From Bradyrhizobium sp. CCBAU 53351 (GTDB lineage Bacteria; Pseudomonadota; Alphaproteobacteria; Rhizobiales; Xanthobacteraceae): a stretch of DNA of 64,000 nt. The notes beneath the pieces were generated by a model. The model was not told the origin of the DNA. It did no database searches and saw nothing but the letters and a program-made list of their open reading frames with translations. The DNA is taken from NCBI RefSeq assembly GCF_015291745.1, contig NZ_CP030059.1:3127501-3191500 (forward strand), in the 5' to 3' direction. The translations under genes and the position numbers were made by a program. Positions 9,866 to 18,178 of this stretch are shown here, in pieces (within the stretch, counting starts at the first letter, position 1; every line of letters begins with the position of its first letter).

Positions 9866-10822
9866 TCAATGCCGCAACTGGCTTTGCCGGAAGTCGCGCG
9901 GCGACATGCCAAAGTGCTCGCGGAAGACGCGGCCGAAATGCGAGAGGTCGTTGAAGCCCCAGGCGAAGGCGATCTCGCTGATATGGCGATGGACGAGCAT
10001 GGGCGAGGTGAGGTCGCGCCGGCATTGGGCGAGCCGTTCGGCGAGGACGAAGCGTTGGAACGAGGTGTCTTCGTCGGCGAGAAGGTCGTTCACGTAGCGC
10101 GGCGACATGCCGAGCGCGGCCGCGGTCTCCGACAATGAAAGGTCGGGATCTGCGAGATGGGCGCGGATATGCGCCTTGAGCCGGTAGATCAGCGCGGAGC
10201 GGTGGGTCGAGGAGGGCAGCGACGTCCTGCCCAGCCGCTCGCTCAGCGCCATCGCGAGCAGATCAACGGCCTGCTCCGACAACGCGGCGGCGTTGTCGGA
10301 CGCGAGGCGGTCGGCGTTCTGGCAAAGCCGGAAGATGAAATCATAAGCGAGCCGCTCGAGCGGTGCCTCGGTGCCGAACGTCATCGCGGTCAGCGTTTCG
10401 GTGCCACTGATCCGGCGCTGCAGCATCTCGCGCGGCACCTTGAAGATGGTCTGCGTGAAGGGATCGTTGAACTTCAGCTCATAGGGACGCGTGGTGTCGT
10501 AGAGTGCAAACTCGCCGGGATGAATCACGGTTTCGCGACCGTCCTGCACCACGCCGCCGTCGCCGCGATGGCCGAGCGCCATCAGGACGAAATCCTGATC
10601 CGAGCGCGCAATACGGGAGGGCGTGCGGAACACATGCTGGCGATCGGAGCAGACCTCTGAGCACACCGCCTTGCCGAGCGACGCCTGCGTGACCGAGCCG
10701 CGAAAGGCGCTGCCGAGATCGGACTTGCAGTCGAGCCCGACGAACACGTCGCAGACGATGTCCTGCCAGAGGGCGAGCCGTCGATAGCCCGGGCTGCCGT
10801 CCGTCGTGAACTGGATTGCCAT
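9866..10822 (-). CDS. AraC-family transcriptional regulator, divergent from the nitrilase gene
   Basis: A 318-residue regulator. The N-terminal two thirds (about 1-210) is the AraC-like ligand-binding domain found in regulators of amidase, nitrilase and aldoxime genes. The C-terminal 100 residues form the double helix-turn-helix, with LSETAAALGMSPRYVNDLLA as HTH1 and ISEIAFAWGFNDLSHFGRVF as HTH2. The start at 10822 is chosen because GGGAGG lies 8 bases upstream. It is divergent from nitrilase and aldoxime dehydratase across 190 bp. By analogy with known aldoxime-nitrile clusters it probably activates them in response to an aldoxime or nitrile. Confidence 0.88.
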   Translation of the reverse strand: MAIQFTTDGSPGYRRLALWQDIVCDVFVGLDCKSDLGSAFRGSVTQASLGKAVCSEVCSDRQHVFRTPSRIARSDQDFVLMALGHRGDGGVVQDGRETVIHPGEFALYDTTRPYELKFNDPFTQTIFKVPREMLQRRISGTETLTAMTFGTEAPLERLAYDFIFRLCQNADRLASDNAAALSEQAVDLLAMALSERLGRTSLPSSTHRSALIYRLKAHIRAHLADPDLSLSETAAALGMSPRYVNDLLADEDTSFQRFVLAERLAQCRRDLTSPMLVHRHISEIAFAWGFNDLSHFGRVFREHFGMSPRDFRQSQLRH

Positions 10823-11012
10823 CTGGACAGCCTCCCTTTCGCATCCAGCAAGATCGCGGGGCTCCAGCCTGTTCGGAGGCAAATCCCGTACCGGCCGGCG
10901 GTCCCTTCCCAGTCGAGTTTTTGTTCCGCCGTGGTCGAGCGCCCGGTCGCCAAGCTTGGCCCAATAGACTGCATCGGAGACGGTTTCCGATCAACCGGCA
11001 AGGGAGGCGGCA

Positions 11013-12029
11013 ATGGGCATCGAACATCCGAAATACAAGGTCGCGGTGGTGCAGGCGGCGCCGGCCTGGCTCGATCTCGACGCCTCGATCGACAAATCGG
11101 TCGCCCTGATCAGGGAGGCCGCCGAGAAGGGCGCCAAGCTGATCGCCTTTCCCGAGGCTTTCATCCCCGGTTACCCCTGGCATATCTGGATGGACTCGCC
11201 GGCCTGGGCGATCGGCCGCGGCTTCGTGCAGCGCTATTTCGACAATTCACTGGCCTATGACAGCCCGCAGGCCGAACGCTTGCGCGATGCCGTACGCAAG
11301 GCAAAGCTCACCGCCGTGATCGGCCTGTCCGAGCGCGACGGCGGCAGCCTCTATCTGGCGCAATGGCTGATCGGGCCCGATGGCGAGACCATCGCCAAGC
11401 GGCGCAAGCTGCGGCCGACCCACGCCGAGCGTACCGTCTATGGCGAGGGCGACGGCAGCGATCTCGCGGTCCATGCGCGGCCCGACATCGGCCGTCTCGG
11501 TGCGCTGTGCTGCTGGGAGCATCTGCAGCCGCTGTCGAAATACGCGATGTATGCCCAGAACGAGCAGGTGCATGTTGCGGCCTGGCCCAGCTTCTCGCTT
11601 TACGATCCCTTTGCGCCGGCGCTGGGGGCCGAGGTCAACAACGCCGCCTCGCGCGTCTACGCGGTGGAGGGCTCCTGCTTCGTCCTGGCTCCCTGCGCGA
11701 CGGTCTCGCAGGCGATGATCGACGAGCTCTGCGACCGGCCGGACAAGCACGCGCTGCTCCATGCCGGCGGCGGCTTTGCCGCGATCTACGGCCCTGACGG
11801 CAGCCAGATCGGCGACAAGCTGGCGCAGGACCAGGAGGGGCTGCTGATCGCCGAGATCGATCTCGGCGCCATCGGCATCGCCAAGAACGCGGCGGATCCG
11901 GCCGGGCATTACTCGCGCCCCGACGTGACGCGGCTGCTGCTGAACAGGAAGCGATATCAGCGCGTCGAGCAGTTCGCGTTGCCGGCCGATACCGTCGAGC
12001 CCGCGGACATTGCCGCGGCGGCGAGCTGA
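11013..12029 (+). CDS. Nitrilase (arylacetonitrilase type)
   Basis: A 338-residue carbon-nitrogen hydrolase that converts nitriles to carboxylic acids and ammonia. The catalytic residues are all visible: Glu48 in FPEAF, Lys132 in KLRPTH and Cys167 in CCWEH. The length and the C-terminal YSRPDVTRLLLNR match nitrilases of Bradyrhizobium that act on mandelonitrile and phenylacetonitrile. The start at 11013 has AAGGGAGG upstream. The aldoxime dehydratase follows 22 bp later, so the pair would convert aldoxime to nitrile and then to acid. Nitrilase identity is certain; substrate preference is inferred. Confidence 0.93.
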   Translation: MGIEHPKYKVAVVQAAPAWLDLDASIDKSVALIREAAEKGAKLIAFPEAFIPGYPWHIWMDSPAWAIGRGFVQRYFDNSLAYDSPQAERLRDAVRKAKLTAVIGLSERDGGSLYLAQWLIGPDGETIAKRRKLRPTHAERTVYGEGDGSDLAVHARPDIGRLGALCCWEHLQPLSKYAMYAQNEQVHVAAWPSFSLYDPFAPALGAEVNNAASRVYAVEGSCFVLAPCATVSQAMIDELCDRPDKHALLHAGGGFAAIYGPDGSQIGDKLAQDQEGLLIAEIDLGAIGIAKNAADPAGHYSRPDVTRLLLNRKRYQRVEQFALPADTVEPADIAAAAS

Positions 12030-12051
12030 TCACGGCGATCGAGGGGAGGGC

Positions 12052-13098
12052 ATGATTATGGAATCCGCAATTCCCGCACATCTCGAAACCACGCGCACGC
12101 GCCACAAGCGCGTGCCTGACGATTACCAGCCGCCTTATCCGTCCTTCGTGGCACGCTACAAGCCGGCCGTGAGCCGCGTCGTGATGGCATATTTCGGCGT
12201 GCAGTCTCGCGGCACGGCGCCCGTGGCCGCAATGGAGGCGCTTGCCGACATCGCGGGGCGGTTTGCGGCGGAAGACGGGCCCTCGCATTGGGACCGCGCG
12301 CACTATGTCGATCAGGCCGGGTATGAGACCATCGTCTCGGTGGGCTACTGGGACGACCTCGCGCGCTTCGACGCCTGGTTCGAACCGGCGCGCGAGGCCT
12401 GGACCGGACAGCAGCGCGAGCGCATCGGCACATTCATCGAGGCGTTGCGCCCCTCGGTCGAGCGGCACGAGACGCTCTTCTCCTCGCCCGACCGGCCCGA
12501 GGGTGTCGCGGTGGTTGCCGAGGGCATGAGCGGCGAGGTGCAGGAGCACGCCTATTGGGGTGGCATGCGTGATCGCATTCCGCTCTCGCAGGTCGATCCG
12601 ATGTCGCCGGGCGGCCTTCCCGAGCTGATCCGCGACGGCGGGCGGCTACGCGTAAAGGCGCACGACAATCTCTGCCTGATCCGTTCGGGACAGGACTGGA
12701 GCGATACCGAAGCGTCGGAACGCAAGCTCTACCTTGACGACGTCGAACCGGTGCTGCGCGAGGGCATGGATTTCCTGCGCGACGATGGAATTGCGATCGG
12801 CTGCTATGCCAACCGCTACATGCGCGTGCTCTCGGCCGAAGGAAGCATGAGCGAAAAGTCCTACGGCCAGAGCTGGTGGAAGAGTCTGGCGGCGCTCGAA
12901 CGCTGGGCGGAGTCGCATCCGACTCACGTGAAGATCTTCGGCGCGGCGATGAAATATCTGTCGACGCTCGGGCCGTCAGCAAAATTGCGGCTCTATCACG
13001 AGGTCACGGTAGCGGCTGCGGACGAGCAGTTCTTCGAATATCTGAACTGCCACGCGAAGACCGGCATGCTGGCGGCGGTCGAAACCGTCGTCGCCTAG
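12052..13098 (+). CDS. Aldoxime dehydratase (heme-containing, Oxd family)
   Basis: A 348-residue heme enzyme that dehydrates aldoximes (R-CH=N-OH) to nitriles; family length is about 350. Conserved blocks are seen: YWGGMRDRIPLSQVD with the active-site Arg, CLIRSGQDW with the Ser that contacts substrate (Ser212), SHPTHVKIF with the probable proximal heme His (His292), and LRLYHEVTV with the distal catalytic His (His316). These assignments rest on remembered alignment to OxdA and OxdRE. The start at 12052 has GAGGGGAGGG upstream. It is probably co-transcribed with the nitrilase, and its 3' end overlaps the convergent HAD gene by 4 bp. Confidence 0.92.
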   Translation: MIMESAIPAHLETTRTRHKRVPDDYQPPYPSFVARYKPAVSRVVMAYFGVQSRGTAPVAAMEALADIAGRFAAEDGPSHWDRAHYVDQAGYETIVSVGYWDDLARFDAWFEPAREAWTGQQRERIGTFIEALRPSVERHETLFSSPDRPEGVAVVAEGMSGEVQEHAYWGGMRDRIPLSQVDPMSPGGLPELIRDGGRLRVKAHDNLCLIRSGQDWSDTEASERKLYLDDVEPVLREGMDFLRDDGIAIGCYANRYMRVLSAEGSMSEKSYGQSWWKSLAALERWAESHPTHVKIFGAAMKYLSTLGPSAKLRLYHEVTVAAADEQFFEYLNCHAKTGMLAAVETVVA

Positions 13099-13733
13099 GC
13101 GACGCAATGGCCGAGCAGTTCGGGATGCGCGGCGCAGATGTGATGCGCGCCGGCGTCCTTGAGCTCGGCCTCGCTACCATAACCATAGAGCACGCCGATC
13201 GCGGTCATGCCGTTGGTGCGGGCGCCAATGACGTCGTGGCTGCGGTCGCCAATCATGGTGGCGTTGGCGGGATCGATCCTGGTCTCGTCCAGCGCATAAC
13301 GGAGCAGGTCGCGCTTGTCGACGCGCGTGCCGTCGAGCTCGGAGCCGAACACGTACTCGAAGTAGGGCTTCAGGCCGAAATGATCGACGATGCGCCTGGC
13401 GTAGACTGCGGGCTTGCTGGTGGCGACAAACATGCGCTGGTTGGTCGCGGCGATCGTCGTCAAGGTATCCACGATGCCGGCATAGGCTTCGTTCTCGAAC
13501 AGGCCGATATCGGAAAAGCGCTCGCGATAGAGCAGCAGGGCGCGGTCAGCGAGCTCGTCGGTTCCGGTCAGCTTCTTCAGGCTGGCATGCAGCGGCGGCC
13601 CGATGCACCAGGTCAGCTCGTCCTCGCTCGGCACCGCGACGTCCAGCCGTTCCAGCGCGTACTGGATCGAGCGGGTAATCCCGGGCTTCGGGTTCGTGAG
13701 CGTGCCGTCGAGATCGAAGAAGATTGTCGCCAT
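13095..13733 (-). CDS. HAD-family hydrolase, phosphoglycolate phosphatase-like
   Basis: A 212-residue HAD superfamily I phosphatase. Motif I is FFDLDGTLTNPKPG (nucleophile Asp), motif II is FVATSKP, motif III Lys lies in the RVDKRDLL region, and motif IV is MIGDRSHDVIGA. The helical cap between residues 15 and 80 is of the Gph/PGPase type. An ATG five codons upstream at 13748 is an alternative start. It may dephosphorylate phosphoglycolate or another small metabolite; members of this branch have varied substrates. It converges on the aldoxime dehydratase gene. Confidence 0.85.
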   Translation of the reverse strand: MATIFFDLDGTLTNPKPGITRSIQYALERLDVAVPSEDELTWCIGPPLHASLKKLTGTDELADRALLLYRERFSDIGLFENEAYAGIVDTLTTIAATNQRMFVATSKPAVYARRIVDHFGLKPYFEYVFGSELDGTRVDKRDLLRYALDETRIDPANATMIGDRSHDVIGARTNGMTAIGVLYGYGSEAELKDAGAHHICAAHPELLGHCVA

Positions 13734-13803
13734 GCCGCCGGGGTCCATGGTTGATGCTGCCCCGTTGCTAGTGGGATCGGCTTTCAAGTCAAGAGCGGAT
13801 GCG

Positions 13804-14814
13804 TCATTGCTGCCGGGCCCATTCGGCGATCGCGGCGGCGTCCGCGCCGGTCTTCGCCTCCCAGTCGGCGACCGTGGCCGTTGCCGCCTTCCGGAGCGCG
13901 GCGAGGAGGGATTGCGGCGCCGGCTCGGCGATGGTGACGCCGTTGTCGCGCATGCGCGCATAATTCTCGGAAGTGCGGTGGGCCAATAGCGCGAACTGGC
14001 TTTGCTCGGTCTCGGCGGCTGCGGCCAGCACCTCGCGCTGCATCGGCTCGGGCAGTTCGGCAAAGGCGTCGCTGCGGACGAACGCGATCGAGACCGGCAT
14101 CGCGTAATTGATGGCCGTGAAGTGCGGCAGGAAGTCCCAGAGCTTGCGCCCCGCGCCGCCGTCGCCGGAGGTGAGGAACGCGTTCAGGCGATGCTCCTTC
14201 AGCCCCGCGAGAGCGGCGTCCATCGGCAGGAACTGTGCATTGGCGCCGGCCGCGCGCATGACCGCGCTGGAATTGGCGTCATAGGCCCGCAAATTGAGCG
14301 TCGGCAGGTCGTCGGCGCCCTGGAGCGCGCGCTCCGACCACAGGCCTGTGGCGGGCCAGATCGTTAGATAGAGCAATTTGAGGCCGCGCGACGCCAGCGC
14401 CTTCTCGTAGAGCGGACGTGCCCGCAAATTGGTGGCGCGGGCAAGCTCGACCGACTGCACGAGGAAGGGCAGGGTGGACAGTCCGAGCACCGGGTCGATG
14501 CCGGAGAGCGCGCCTGCGAACGCATCGCCGCCGGCGATCCGGCCATCGAGCGCGGCGCGCGGCATCTCGCCCGAATTGATCTTAAGCTTGTTGTCGAAGT
14601 TGTTGGCCACGGTCACGAAACCGTGGGTGCGTTCGAAAACGCGGCTGGCAAAGGTCGCAAGCCCGATCCCGGAGATGTTATTCTCAGGGTATTCCGTGGT
14701 CATTTGCCAGGTGACTTTGGCGGCCACCTCGGCGAGGGCCGGCGCGACATTCAGGACCAGCGCGATCCAGGCGAAGGCGACAATGCAGCGGATCCGTTTG
14801 GCGGGGGAGCGCAT
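13804..14814 (-). CDS. TRAP transporter substrate-binding protein (DctP family), orphan
   Basis: A 336-residue periplasmic binding protein. From the ATG at 14814, MRSPAKRIRCIVAFAWIALV begins a signal peptide cleaved after APALA. The DctP fold follows, with the FASRVFERTHGFVTV region, a conserved substrate-binding segment (LTIWPATGLWSERAL) and the dimer-helix region near the C-terminus. Upstream in-frame ATGs at 14838 and 14937 are less likely because they put extra residues before the signal peptide. No DctQ or DctM permease gene is next to it, so it either works with a distant permease or has another role. The ligand, probably a carboxylate, is not known. Confidence 0.78.
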   Translation of the reverse strand: MRSPAKRIRCIVAFAWIALVLNVAPALAEVAAKVTWQMTTEYPENNISGIGLATFASRVFERTHGFVTVANNFDNKLKINSGEMPRAALDGRIAGGDAFAGALSGIDPVLGLSTLPFLVQSVELARATNLRARPLYEKALASRGLKLLYLTIWPATGLWSERALQGADDLPTLNLRAYDANSSAVMRAAGANAQFLPMDAALAGLKEHRLNAFLTSGDGGAGRKLWDFLPHFTAINYAMPVSIAFVRSDAFAELPEPMQREVLAAAAETEQSQFALLAHRTSENYARMRDNGVTIAEPAPQSLLAALRKAATATVADWEAKTGADAAAIAEWARQQ

Positions 14815-14877
14815 TGGAAGAGGCAGGTCAGGCAGCATCAATTGGCGACTCGTCGAACCATGGCACCATGCCACAGC

Positions 14878-15897
14878 ATGGCAGATCATCTTGTCGCATG
14901 CCGCGCCCGCGTGCGCCACCGCCATGCCTGCCCGCAATGGGTGCAGATTGCAGGGGGGATCGTCACCATGCTGCTCGTCGCAGCGTCACAGGTTGCGGCG
15001 TCGGACAGCTCACCCGAAAAGACTGACGCTGCCGTTCCGGGCGTCGCAGAGCCCGCGAAGCCGCCGGAGAAGTCCGACGCGCGCGAGAGCGATACGCGGG
15101 AGTCGATCTGCCTGATCGTGGAGGCGGCCGCGCGCGATGCCAATCTGCCGCTGGAATTCTTCGCCCGGGTGATCTGGCAGGAGAGCCGTTTCCAGGCCGA
15201 CGCGGTCGGCCCCACAACGCGCAGCGGTGAGCAGGCGCAGGGCATTGCGCAGTTCATGCCGGGCACGGCGAGCGAGCGCGGGCTGCTCAATCCCTTCAAT
15301 CCGGTGCAGGCGCTGCCGAAGTCGGCGGAGTTCTTGAGCGAGCTGCGCAGTCAGTTCGGCAATCTCGGCCTTGCCGCAGCGGCCTACAATGCCGGCCCGC
15401 GCCGGGTGCAGGAATGGCTCGCCGGCACCGGCGCAATGCCCGAGCAGACGCGCAACTACGTCTACGCCATCACGGGCACGAGCGTCGATGCCTGGGCCAA
15501 GGCAGGGGCGACCGGCAAGGGGCCGCCCAGCTCACCGCCGACGAGCTGCCGCGATCTGATGGCGCTGCTCAAGCGTGCGCCGAATGCCTTCGTCGCCGAG
15601 CTCGAGCAGCATGTCGAGCTTGCGACCGCGAAGGCCTGGGGCGTCCAGCTCGCCGCCGGCTTCGACCGCAACAGGGCGCTGGCGATGTATTCCCGTGCCG
15701 TCACGCGTCTCAGTTCGGTGATCGGCGAGCGCGATCCGAGCCTGTTGTCGTCGGTGATGCGCAGCCGCGGCACGCGCGCGTTCTATCAGGTGCGGATCGG
15801 TGCGGATACGCGCAGTGAGGCGGATGATCTGTGTAGCCGGATCCGCAAGGCGGGCGGGGCCTGCTTCGTGCTGAAGAACAAGGGTGTCGCGGGGTAA
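14878..15897 (+). CDS. Lytic transglycosylase with SLT and SPOR domains
   Basis: A 339-residue exported peptidoglycan lytic enzyme. The hydrophobic run GGIVTMLLVAASQVAASD (about 26-43) is a signal peptide or anchor. The SLT domain has the catalytic Glu102 in VIWQESRFQADAV, then GEQAQGIAQFMPGTA and AAAAYNAGPRRVQEW. The C-terminal 60 residues (FYQVRIGADTRSEADDLCSR onward) look like a SPOR domain that binds denuded glycan at division sites. The N-terminus is uncertain: the frame is open to 14623, and ATGs at 14860 and 14878 are both possible. It is divergent from the DctP gene. Confidence 0.85.
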   Translation: MADHLVACRARVRHRHACPQWVQIAGGIVTMLLVAASQVAASDSSPEKTDAAVPGVAEPAKPPEKSDARESDTRESICLIVEAAARDANLPLEFFARVIWQESRFQADAVGPTTRSGEQAQGIAQFMPGTASERGLLNPFNPVQALPKSAEFLSELRSQFGNLGLAAAAYNAGPRRVQEWLAGTGAMPEQTRNYVYAITGTSVDAWAKAGATGKGPPSSPPTSCRDLMALLKRAPNAFVAELEQHVELATAKAWGVQLAAGFDRNRALAMYSRAVTRLSSVIGERDPSLLSSVMRSRGTRAFYQVRIGADTRSEADDLCSRIRKAGGACFVLKNKGVAG

Positions 15898-15904
15898 CTC
15901 CGCT

Positions 15905-15934
15905 CGTCATTCCGGAGCGCGCCCCGGAACGACG
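15905..15934. repeat. Palindromic repeat, CGTCATTCCGG type
   Basis: CGTCATTCCGGAGCGCG at 15905-15921 is followed by its imperfect reverse complement, ending GGAACGACG at 15934. The same motif family occurs at 17657-17698 and 37802-37922. It lies 8 bp after the transglycosylase stop, so it could act as a bidirectional stem-loop at the 3' end. Confidence 0.6.
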
Positions 15935-16042
15935 GCGGTGGGTGTCGGAACAGCGCATGCCAGCCCCGCCGTGCCCTTCCTTGACGCGAGCCGTCGTCTT
16001 GCCCGTTATGCAGGCTCGATTCCGCAACCCGGCCAGACTTCC

Positions 16043-16783
16043 GTGGCGCTCCCTCCGCTCGATTCACCGCAATGGAATAGCCCCTGGCTCGCCTTCGGCT
16101 GGGGCCTGCGCTCGATCACGCAGACGATCCTCACCCTCGTGCTGTTCGCGACCTATCTGGGCATCGGCGCGCTGGCCCATGACACCCATTTCAGCTTGCT
16201 CTGGGCGCTGTGCTCGACGCTGTTCGTCTGGGCGGGGCCGGCGCAGATCATCCTGATCACCACGCTCGGCTCGGGCGCCACCATCATCCAGTCGGCGATC
16301 GCGGTGACCGTCAGCGCGATCCGCTTGTTTCCAATGGTCGTCTCGGTGCTGCCGCTGATGCGCACGCCGACCACCAAGCGGCGCGAGCTGGTGTTTGCCG
16401 CACATCTCACGGCTGTGACGCTGTGGGTCGAATGCCATCGTTTCCTGCCCCTTGTGCCGCGCGAGCGGCGGATCGCCTTCGTCAACGGACTTGGCTTCGG
16501 ACTGGTCTCGGTGTGCCTCACCGCCAACACGGTCGGCTATTTTCTTGCTGCAAACCTGACGCAGACGCTTGGCGCGGCGATCCTGTTGCTGACACCTCTG
16601 TCGTTCCTGTTCTCGACCGCGCGCAACAGTCGCGAGGCCGCCGACGTCGTCGCGCTGACGCTTGGGGTTCTGCTCTATCCGCTCGCCGCGAAGATGAACT
16701 CCGGCCTCGACATTCTCGTCAGCGGGCTCGTCGCCGGCACCATCGCCTACGGCGTGCATTGGTGGCGGGAGGTGCGCGCATGA
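16043..16783 (+). CDS. AzlC family branched-chain amino acid exporter, large subunit
   Basis: A 246-residue inner-membrane protein with about five or six hydrophobic segments. It belongs to the AzlC/YgaZ family, which pairs with AzlD/YgaH to export branched-chain amino acids or their analogues. TLVLFATYLGIGALAHDTHF and AQIILITTLGSGATIIQSAI show the family pattern. There is no in-frame ATG near the conserved N-terminus. GTG at 16043 (MALPPLDSPQW) is chosen; GTG at 15971 is the alternative, and the frame above it is read from the palindromic repeat. azlD follows with an ATGA overlap. Confidence 0.85.
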   Translation: MALPPLDSPQWNSPWLAFGWGLRSITQTILTLVLFATYLGIGALAHDTHFSLLWALCSTLFVWAGPAQIILITTLGSGATIIQSAIAVTVSAIRLFPMVVSVLPLMRTPTTKRRELVFAAHLTAVTLWVECHRFLPLVPRERRIAFVNGLGFGLVSVCLTANTVGYFLAANLTQTLGAAILLLTPLSFLFSTARNSREAADVVALTLGVLLYPLAAKMNSGLDILVSGLVAGTIAYGVHWWREVRA

Positions 16784-17130
16784 GCTACGCGCAGCTCATC
16801 GGCGACTGGCAGGCGCTCGTCGTGCTGTTCGTCGCCGGCGTCGTTCCCAACCAGATCTGGCGCATGCTGGGCCTGTGGTTTGGCGGCGGCATCGACGAGG
16901 GCTCCGAGCTGCTGGTCTGGGTGCGGGCGGTCGCCACCGCGATCCTCGCCGGCGTCATCGCGCAGATTGTGGTCGAACCGCCGGGCGCGCTCGCCGGCGT
17001 GCCTGATGTCCTGCGCTATGGCGCGGTGGCCGCCGGCCTCGTCGCCTTCCTGCTGACGCGCCGCTCGATCTTCGCGGGCGTCGTGACCGGTGAAGTCTTC
17101 ATGCTGGCCGGCACGTGGTGGTTGGGCTAA
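16780..17130 (+). CDS. AzlD domain-containing protein, small exporter subunit
   Basis: A 116-residue hydrophobic protein with four predicted helices, the AzlD/YgaH partner of AzlC. Family features are VLFVAGVVPNQIWRMLGLWF near the N-terminus and the C-terminal helix ending GEVFMLAGTWWLG. Its ATG overlaps the azlC stop (ATGA at 16780-16783), showing translational coupling and 1:1 synthesis. trmO follows after 32 bp with its own ribosome site and may be in the same transcript. Confidence 0.88.
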   Translation: MSYAQLIGDWQALVVLFVAGVVPNQIWRMLGLWFGGGIDEGSELLVWVRAVATAILAGVIAQIVVEPPGALAGVPDVLRYGAVAAGLVAFLLTRRSIFAGVVTGEVFMLAGTWWLG

Positions 17131-17162
17131 AACTGCTGGCGAACAGCCAAGGAACAGGAAAT

Positions 17163-17654
17163 ATGGTTCGCGAACAGGAGCTCCGCGAGGGCGAGGTCGC
17201 CATCGAGCTGCCACCGACGCAGGATGCCGGTCTCGTCTTCATCGGCCGTATCCGCACGCCCTGGACATCGCGGCTGGAGACGCCGCGGCAGGGGCGTCAG
17301 GACGGGCCGATCTGCCGCCTCGAGATCTTCGAGCCGTTCGTGCCGGCCATCAAGGGCGTCGATTTCTACAGCAACCTCGAAGTGCTCTACTGGCTCGACC
17401 AGTCGCGCCGCGACATCATCCTGCAGAGCCCGAAGAACAACGAGAAGACCCGCGGCACCTTTTCGCTGCGCTCACCGGTGCGGCCGAATCCGATCGGCAC
17501 GTCGATCGTGAAGCTGGTCGGCATCGAGGGCAACACGATCCTGGTGCGCGGTCTCGATTGCATCGACAACACGCCGCTGATCGACATCAAGCCGGATCGG
17601 TGCGAATTCACGCCGCTGGCGGCGCCGCAGAAGGGTGATTTCGAGACGGAGTAG
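17163..17654 (+). CDS. trmO: tRNA (N6-threonylcarbamoyladenosine37-N6)-methyltransferase TrmO
   Basis: A 163-residue SAM-dependent enzyme that methylates t6A37 to m6t6A in threonine tRNAs; formerly TsaA/YaeB/VirR. Its beta-barrel core has FIGRIRTPW, a conserved YWLDQSRRD segment, GTFSLRSPVRPNPIGTSIVK (the SAM and tRNA binding signature) and GLDCIDNTPLIDIKP. The ATG at 17163 has AGGAA upstream; an in-frame codon at 17115 would overlap azlD. It is shorter than E. coli TrmO because the C-terminal domain is absent, as is usual in alphaproteobacteria. Confidence 0.9.
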   Translation: MVREQELREGEVAIELPPTQDAGLVFIGRIRTPWTSRLETPRQGRQDGPICRLEIFEPFVPAIKGVDFYSNLEVLYWLDQSRRDIILQSPKNNEKTRGTFSLRSPVRPNPIGTSIVKLVGIEGNTILVRGLDCIDNTPLIDIKPDRCEFTPLAAPQKGDFETE

Positions 17655-17656
17655 GC

Positions 17657-17698
17657 TGTCATTCCGGGCTCGCGACTTCGTCGCGCCCAGCAATGACG
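17657..17698. repeat. Palindromic repeat, GTCATTCCGGGCTCGCG type
   Basis: GTCATTCCGGGCTCGCGA on the left is mirrored by TCGCGCCCAGCAATGAC on the right, around a short CTTCG loop. It fills the 45-bp gap between the convergent trmO and HIT stops, where it could serve as a shared transcription stop. Confidence 0.6.
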
Positions 17699-17699
17699 A

Positions 17700-18125
17700 T
17701 CAGCCCTTCAACGCCGCGATCAGCTTGGCGGCGTGCTCTTCCAGCACCTTGTTCTCTTCCTTGCGGCTGGCGGGCGGCAGCATCGCGACGCCGTCATGGC
17801 GCGGCATCACGTGCATGTGGAGGTGAAACACCACCTGGCCGCCGGCGGGTTCGTTGAATTGCTGCACGGTGATGCCGTCGGCGTTGAAGGCCTTCATCGC
17901 CGCCGCCGCGATCCTATGCGCGCCGCGGGCGACATGGGCGTAATCGTCCGGCTTGATGTCGAGGATGTTGCGGGCAGGGGCCTTCGGGATCACCAGCGTG
18001 TGGCCGGGGACGCGCGGCATGATGTCGAGGAAGGCGAAGACGTGCTCGTCCTCGTACACCTTGTAGCAGGGCAGCTCGCCGCGCAGGATCTTTGCGAAGA
18101 TATTGTTGGTGTCGTAGGTGGTCAT
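17700..18125 (-). CDS. HIT family hydrolase
   Basis: A 141-residue histidine-triad nucleotide phosphoramidase/hydrolase of the HinT-like branch. The active site HLHMHVMPR carries the His-x-His-x-His triad. The N-terminal NIFAKILRGELPCYKVYEDE and FAFLDIMPRVPGHTLVIPK are family hallmarks. It is the last gene of a minus-strand run RidA, GDPD, GNAT, HIT, with a 53-bp gap after the GNAT gene. Probable substrates are purine nucleoside phosphoramidates or dinucleotides; the physiological one is unknown. Confidence 0.9.
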   Translation of the reverse strand: MTTYDTNNIFAKILRGELPCYKVYEDEHVFAFLDIMPRVPGHTLVIPKAPARNILDIKPDDYAHVARGAHRIAAAAMKAFNADGITVQQFNEPAGGQVVFHLHMHVMPRHDGVAMLPPASRKEENKVLEEHAAKLIAALKG

Positions 18126-18178
18126 GGCGGCGGCTCCTCGAACAATTTGCGCTTACTGTCACCAGCCAAGGTGAACCG

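Noticed and set aside
14815..14937. Longer N-terminus of the DctP protein
   Set aside because: It would place about 40 hydrophilic residues before the signal peptide and overlap the divergent transglycosylase start.
15884..16042. ATG-initiated extension of AzlC starting just before the transglycosylase stop
   Set aside because: Its first residues are read from a palindromic repeat and it has no family similarity, so a GTG nearer the conserved part is preferred.
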